Of a stretch of DNA of 20,107 nucleotides, positions 17,702 through 20,107 are shown piece by piece. A model generated the notes under the pieces. The model searched no databases and was not told the DNA's origin. It saw only the letters and a program-made list of their open reading frames with translations. This stretch comes from Dunaliella salina (Eukaryota > Chlorophyta > Chlorophyceae > Chlamydomonadales > Dunaliellaceae), in NCBI GenBank assembly GCA_002284615.2, contig MU070082.1, positions 67,838 to 87,944 of the forward strand, read 5' to 3'. The translations under genes and the position numbers were made by a program. Numbering within the stretch: the first letter of the stretch is position 1; each line of letters starts with the position of its first letter.

Positions 17702-18047
17702 AAACAGGAAGCTGCATGTGAGGACTCGAAGAGCACTGCTCAAAGTGGAGTTACAGAGAGAGGGAGCCACAAAAGAAGTTAATGCATGTATGCACCCATG
17801 GAGGAATGTGCATTCACAACAGAGCACAATTGCGCGCGCGCACACACCTCACAGTAGCTGTCACTTTGAGGACGCCCCACAGGGTTCTTCTGCTTCACAG
17901 GCTGCCCCTTCTTGGATGCCTGGGCCCTGGCAAGCCCGGCTTGGTCTGCTAAGAGCCGCTGGGCAGGGATATAGGCTTAAGCCATCTAGCTAGGGGGTTA
18001 GAGCTTGAGCTGGGGGCCTGGGAGGCCATTTTAAAATATATGAATGT

Positions 18048-18096
18048 CGGGCTGAAAAAGCAAGTGCTGAATCTCAGCACTTGCTTTTTCAGCCCG
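18048..18096. repeat. Perfect 23-bp-stem hairpin with 3-base loop
   Basis: CGGGCTGAAAAAGCAAGTGC plus TGA pairs exactly with TCAGCACTTGCTTTTTCAGC plus CCG around the loop ATC (18071-18073). Pairing continues outward imperfectly through AAAATATAT / ATATATTTT, to about 38 bp per arm. Confidence 0.95.
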
Positions 18097-18183
18097 AAAT
18101 TAATATATTTTCAATTCGAATGGAATTCAAACGCTTTTTAGTAATTGACAAAAAAAATTGAATTTCTGCCTCGAAATTAATTA

Positions 18184-18216
18184 CTACTCGAACTGGTCGC
18201 GTAGCTACGTTAATTC
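18184..18216 (-). repeat. Right arm of inner foldback
   Basis: Inverted partner of 17467-17497, with CGTAGCTACG as the conserved centre. The two arms enclose about 690 bases that include the GC-rich stretch 17637-18000 and the perfect hairpin. Confidence 0.6.
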
Positions 18217-18363
18217 ATAGGTGAACCGTGTGGTTAATTCTGAATTAATCACGAAGTGTTGGAAACACACGGTAATCTCATTTTCATTTCGTGCATTACG
18301 GTGCGTTTCCAACACTTTGTGATTAATTTGGAATTAACCACACGAATTAAACACCTATGAATT
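18210..18363. repeat. Long inverted repeat (arms about 58 bp)
   Basis: The left arm 18210-18266 starts TAATTCATAGGTG and ends AGTGTTGGAAAC. It pairs with the right arm 18305-18363, which starts GTTTCCAACACT and ends CACCTATGAATTA. A handful of mismatches; the loop is about 38 bases. GTTCCAAAATGTT just outside (about 18374) also occurs inverted near 19515-19528, inside the transposon's right end. Confidence 0.88.
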
Positions 18364-18461
18364 ACCGTTGTGTTCCAAAATGTTACGTGATATTTAACAG
18401 AGGAGCTCTCCGCGCAGGCCCAGATTTTGTTTAGCAATTTCCCTTCTTCTTCCCTCCTTCG

Positions 18462-18475
18462 CCCCCCCCCCCCCC
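18462..18475. repeat. (C)14 homopolymer
   Basis: Fourteen C in a row inside a pyrimidine-rich stretch (18440-18480). Confidence 0.9.
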
Positions 18476-18601
18476 TGTCCTGCCGGGTGGACTCAAAAAC
18501 TAGGAATACAAGCTGGAAGGGAAAATGCCTTTTAAGGGTTATAGCCTGGAAAGAAATTGTCACAAAAAAGTGAGGCCTTGCACCAAAACAAGAAGTTAGC
18601 A

Positions 18602-19125
18602 TGACGCCATGTTCCTGGATTCCACGCTCATCACCAGCTTGCACTGCATGCATGAAGGACAGCAACACAAACGAGGAAGACGCCACCTGGATCCTGAAAG
18701 AGAAAAACAGCATATGACACCATGACTGCCTTGACACATGCAAGTCCTTCTAACTCCATGTGACTGGGCTTAAAAGCAATCTCGAGGGTTGGCTGGAAGG
18801 ACGGCACAGAAACAAAAGGGACCAACGCCACATCAGGTTGTTGCCCTTCCCTTGCACCAACAGGCCCTCAGGAACCTCCTTGAATCCATGTTCCTCACCA
18901 ATTGACACTCCATGCATGCATGACAGCCACACAAACAGCTGCAAGAAAGGCATGAAGGACACGAGAAAGGAAGTAAACAAGGGAGACATGGTCCCCGCAT
19001 CAGCTGTTGACGTTCCTCTCAAACCAGCAAGCCCTCAGAGAACTCCTTAAACACATTGCTTTTCGTCACTGGCACTCCATACATGCATGCACGACACAAA
19101 CAACTGCAAGAAAGGCATGCAGCTC
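18602..19125 (-). repeat. Three imperfect exon-like repeat units
   Basis: Units centred near 18645, 18912 and 19085 share, on the minus strand, a TTTGTGT start, a TGCATGCATG core and, in two of them, CTTTCTTGCAG just before and GAGGGCCTGTTGGT after. The translations share LFVWLSCMHG-, LFVSCMHVWS- and FVLLSFMHAV-type segments. The CTTTCTTGCAG and TTGGTGAGG flanks look like a splice acceptor and donor around a mini-exon of about 40 nt. This suggests duplicated exon-intron units inside the transposon, but the coding role is unproven. Confidence 0.5.
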
Positions 19126-19219
19126 TCCAAGCAGCAGCTGCAGGTTCGACCTCCTTGCAAAGTGTTAACCTGAAAAGCCTGACAGACGAGAGGCATACCA
19201 AGAATTCCCCTTGACTCAC

Positions 19220-19454
19220 CTTGACAGCTCAGGACTTGGACTCCATCCTCCTCGTCGTTGTAACGGATGGCTGAGTGACTGAGCCACTGAAAAACTGATG
19301 CCCGGATGACGCCTGAGAGCATCCCGCTTGTTTCATTATTTATATCGTTACAGTCGTTCGCCACTACACAAATTCCCAGGACTTCACGCTTTCCGTTATT
19401 TGCAATAATAACCCACAGGTAAAATTCTGATCCATACTTCTCGTGAAGAAACAT
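19220..19454 (-). CDS. Exon of an unrecognised gene, interrupted by a mini-element
   Basis: The first Met codon is at 19452-19454, and the minus-strand frame stays open to a strong donor, CAAG|GTGAGT, at 19220/19219. The residues include MFLHEKYGSEFYLWVIIANN and GKREVLGICVVAND, then 33 residues contributed by the mini-element and its duplicated target, then EEDGVQVLSCQ. The start lies about 145 bases inside the right end of the candidate transposon, so this could be its first coding exon or a captured host exon. I recognise no family. The frame surviving a 99-base insertion supports either real coding use or chance. Confidence 0.4.
19259..19352. mobile_element. 94-bp mini-element, copy 2, with 5-bp target duplication
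   Basis: The ends are TGTAACG and CGTTACA, a perfect 7-bp inverted repeat. GTCGT flanks both sides (19254-19258 and 19353-19357). The interior matches 10523-10619 almost base for base. 94 plus 5 is 99 bases, so the insertion keeps the reading frame of the exon around it. It is too short to encode anything itself, so it would be a MITE mobilised in trans. Confidence 0.8.
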
Positions 19455-19597
19455 TGCTTAAGCGCGGTTACTCCTAATTATAGGCCCTTTTCGGGATGGG
19501 TTTCCGTGATGTGAACATTTTGGAACGCCTTTGGTAATCAATAATCTGGGTTTACCCGGAAACGCTCCATTACCCGACTTTTGTTCTAAACAGGGCC

Positions 19598-20107
<510 letters not shown>

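Larger units (their letters stand above)
16850..19597. mobile_element. Candidate 2.75-kb DNA transposon with inverted ends
   Basis: The left end GGCCCTGTTTACAACA pairs with the right end, read inward on the minus strand, GGCCCTGTTTAGAACA: 15 of 16 match. Both ends carry subterminal CGGGTAA repeats: left at about 16869, 16928 (variant) and 16942; right near 19572 and 19553 on the minus strand. Flanks are TCA and TCG, so a 3-bp target duplication is at best imperfect. The GGCCCTGTTTA type of end resembles PIF/Harbinger- or CACTA-like elements, but no transposase motif was recognised. Inside are AT-rich repeats, nested palindromes, three exon-like repeats and one minus-strand exon near the right end. 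Confidence 0.55.

Noticed and set aside
17589..17993. 134-codon plus-strand frame over the CTG/GAT repeat
   Set aside because: Low-complexity Ala/Asp and Cys runs, inside a foldback; no recognisable domain.

Overview
The window is eukaryotic nuclear DNA from a repeat-rich genome. It opens on a 137-nt exon with consensus-like splice sites that encodes part of the C-terminal UHM/RRM domain of the large U2AF splicing subunit. The rest is almost entirely intronic or intergenic: long (CA)n/(GT)n tracts, other simple repeats and broken transposable elements in both orientations. The plant-like U2AF sequence and the retroelement type (RNase H plus a C-terminal restriction-like endonuclease, as in Dualen/RandI-type LINEs of green algae) suggest a green alga with mid-range GC and large introns. 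A Dunaliella-like chlorophyte or a charophyte would fit, but this is inference. No further U2AF exon was recognised, so either the intron exceeds about 19.9 kb, or the gene is broken, or the assembly is.

Layout. 1-3240: U2AF exon, a foldback repeat (716-1072 / 1577-1910), a (CA)39 tract, and a frameshifted fragment of an unrecognised membrane protein (2875-3238). 3240-5690: a (CA)56 tract, LINE 3' remnants and sequence without genes. 5694-8450: the main feature, a minus-strand LINE truncated at its 5' end (LINE-A). It reads, from N to C terminus, a helical segment, a domain resembling the PCIF1-type adenine methyltransferase fold, a complete RNase H with all catalytic residues, a CCHC knuckle and a PD-(D/E)XK restriction-like endonuclease (RLE). 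It ends in a (TTTTC)n-type 3' tail and is broken by frameshifts and stops. 8450-10030: 3'-end and RLE fragments of the same superfamily, and an expanded (TTTTC)n tract. 10418-12200: a nest of a second retroelement family (called H here) in both orientations, one copy of which is split by a 5'-truncated LINE-A copy. 13465-14745: a plus-strand relative (LINE-G) whose final 378 codons are still open. 14750-16760: more LINE 3' ends and a 108-bp tandem duplication. 16850-19597: a candidate DNA transposon with GGCCCTGTTTA ends, CGGGTAA subterminal repeats, nested palindromes, and near its right end a spliced-looking exon interrupted in frame by a 94-bp mini-element with a perfect 5-bp target duplication. 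19990-20107: (GT)n running off the window.

How the parts work together. The LINE modules look like successive parts of one polyprotein: a methyltransferase-like module, RNase H for removing RNA from the cDNA hybrid, and the RLE for nicking the target. No reverse-transcriptase core is visible, because every copy is truncated before it. Seven ambiguous bases (N) all fall inside LINE coding sequence, which suggests collapsed or unresolved repeat copies.
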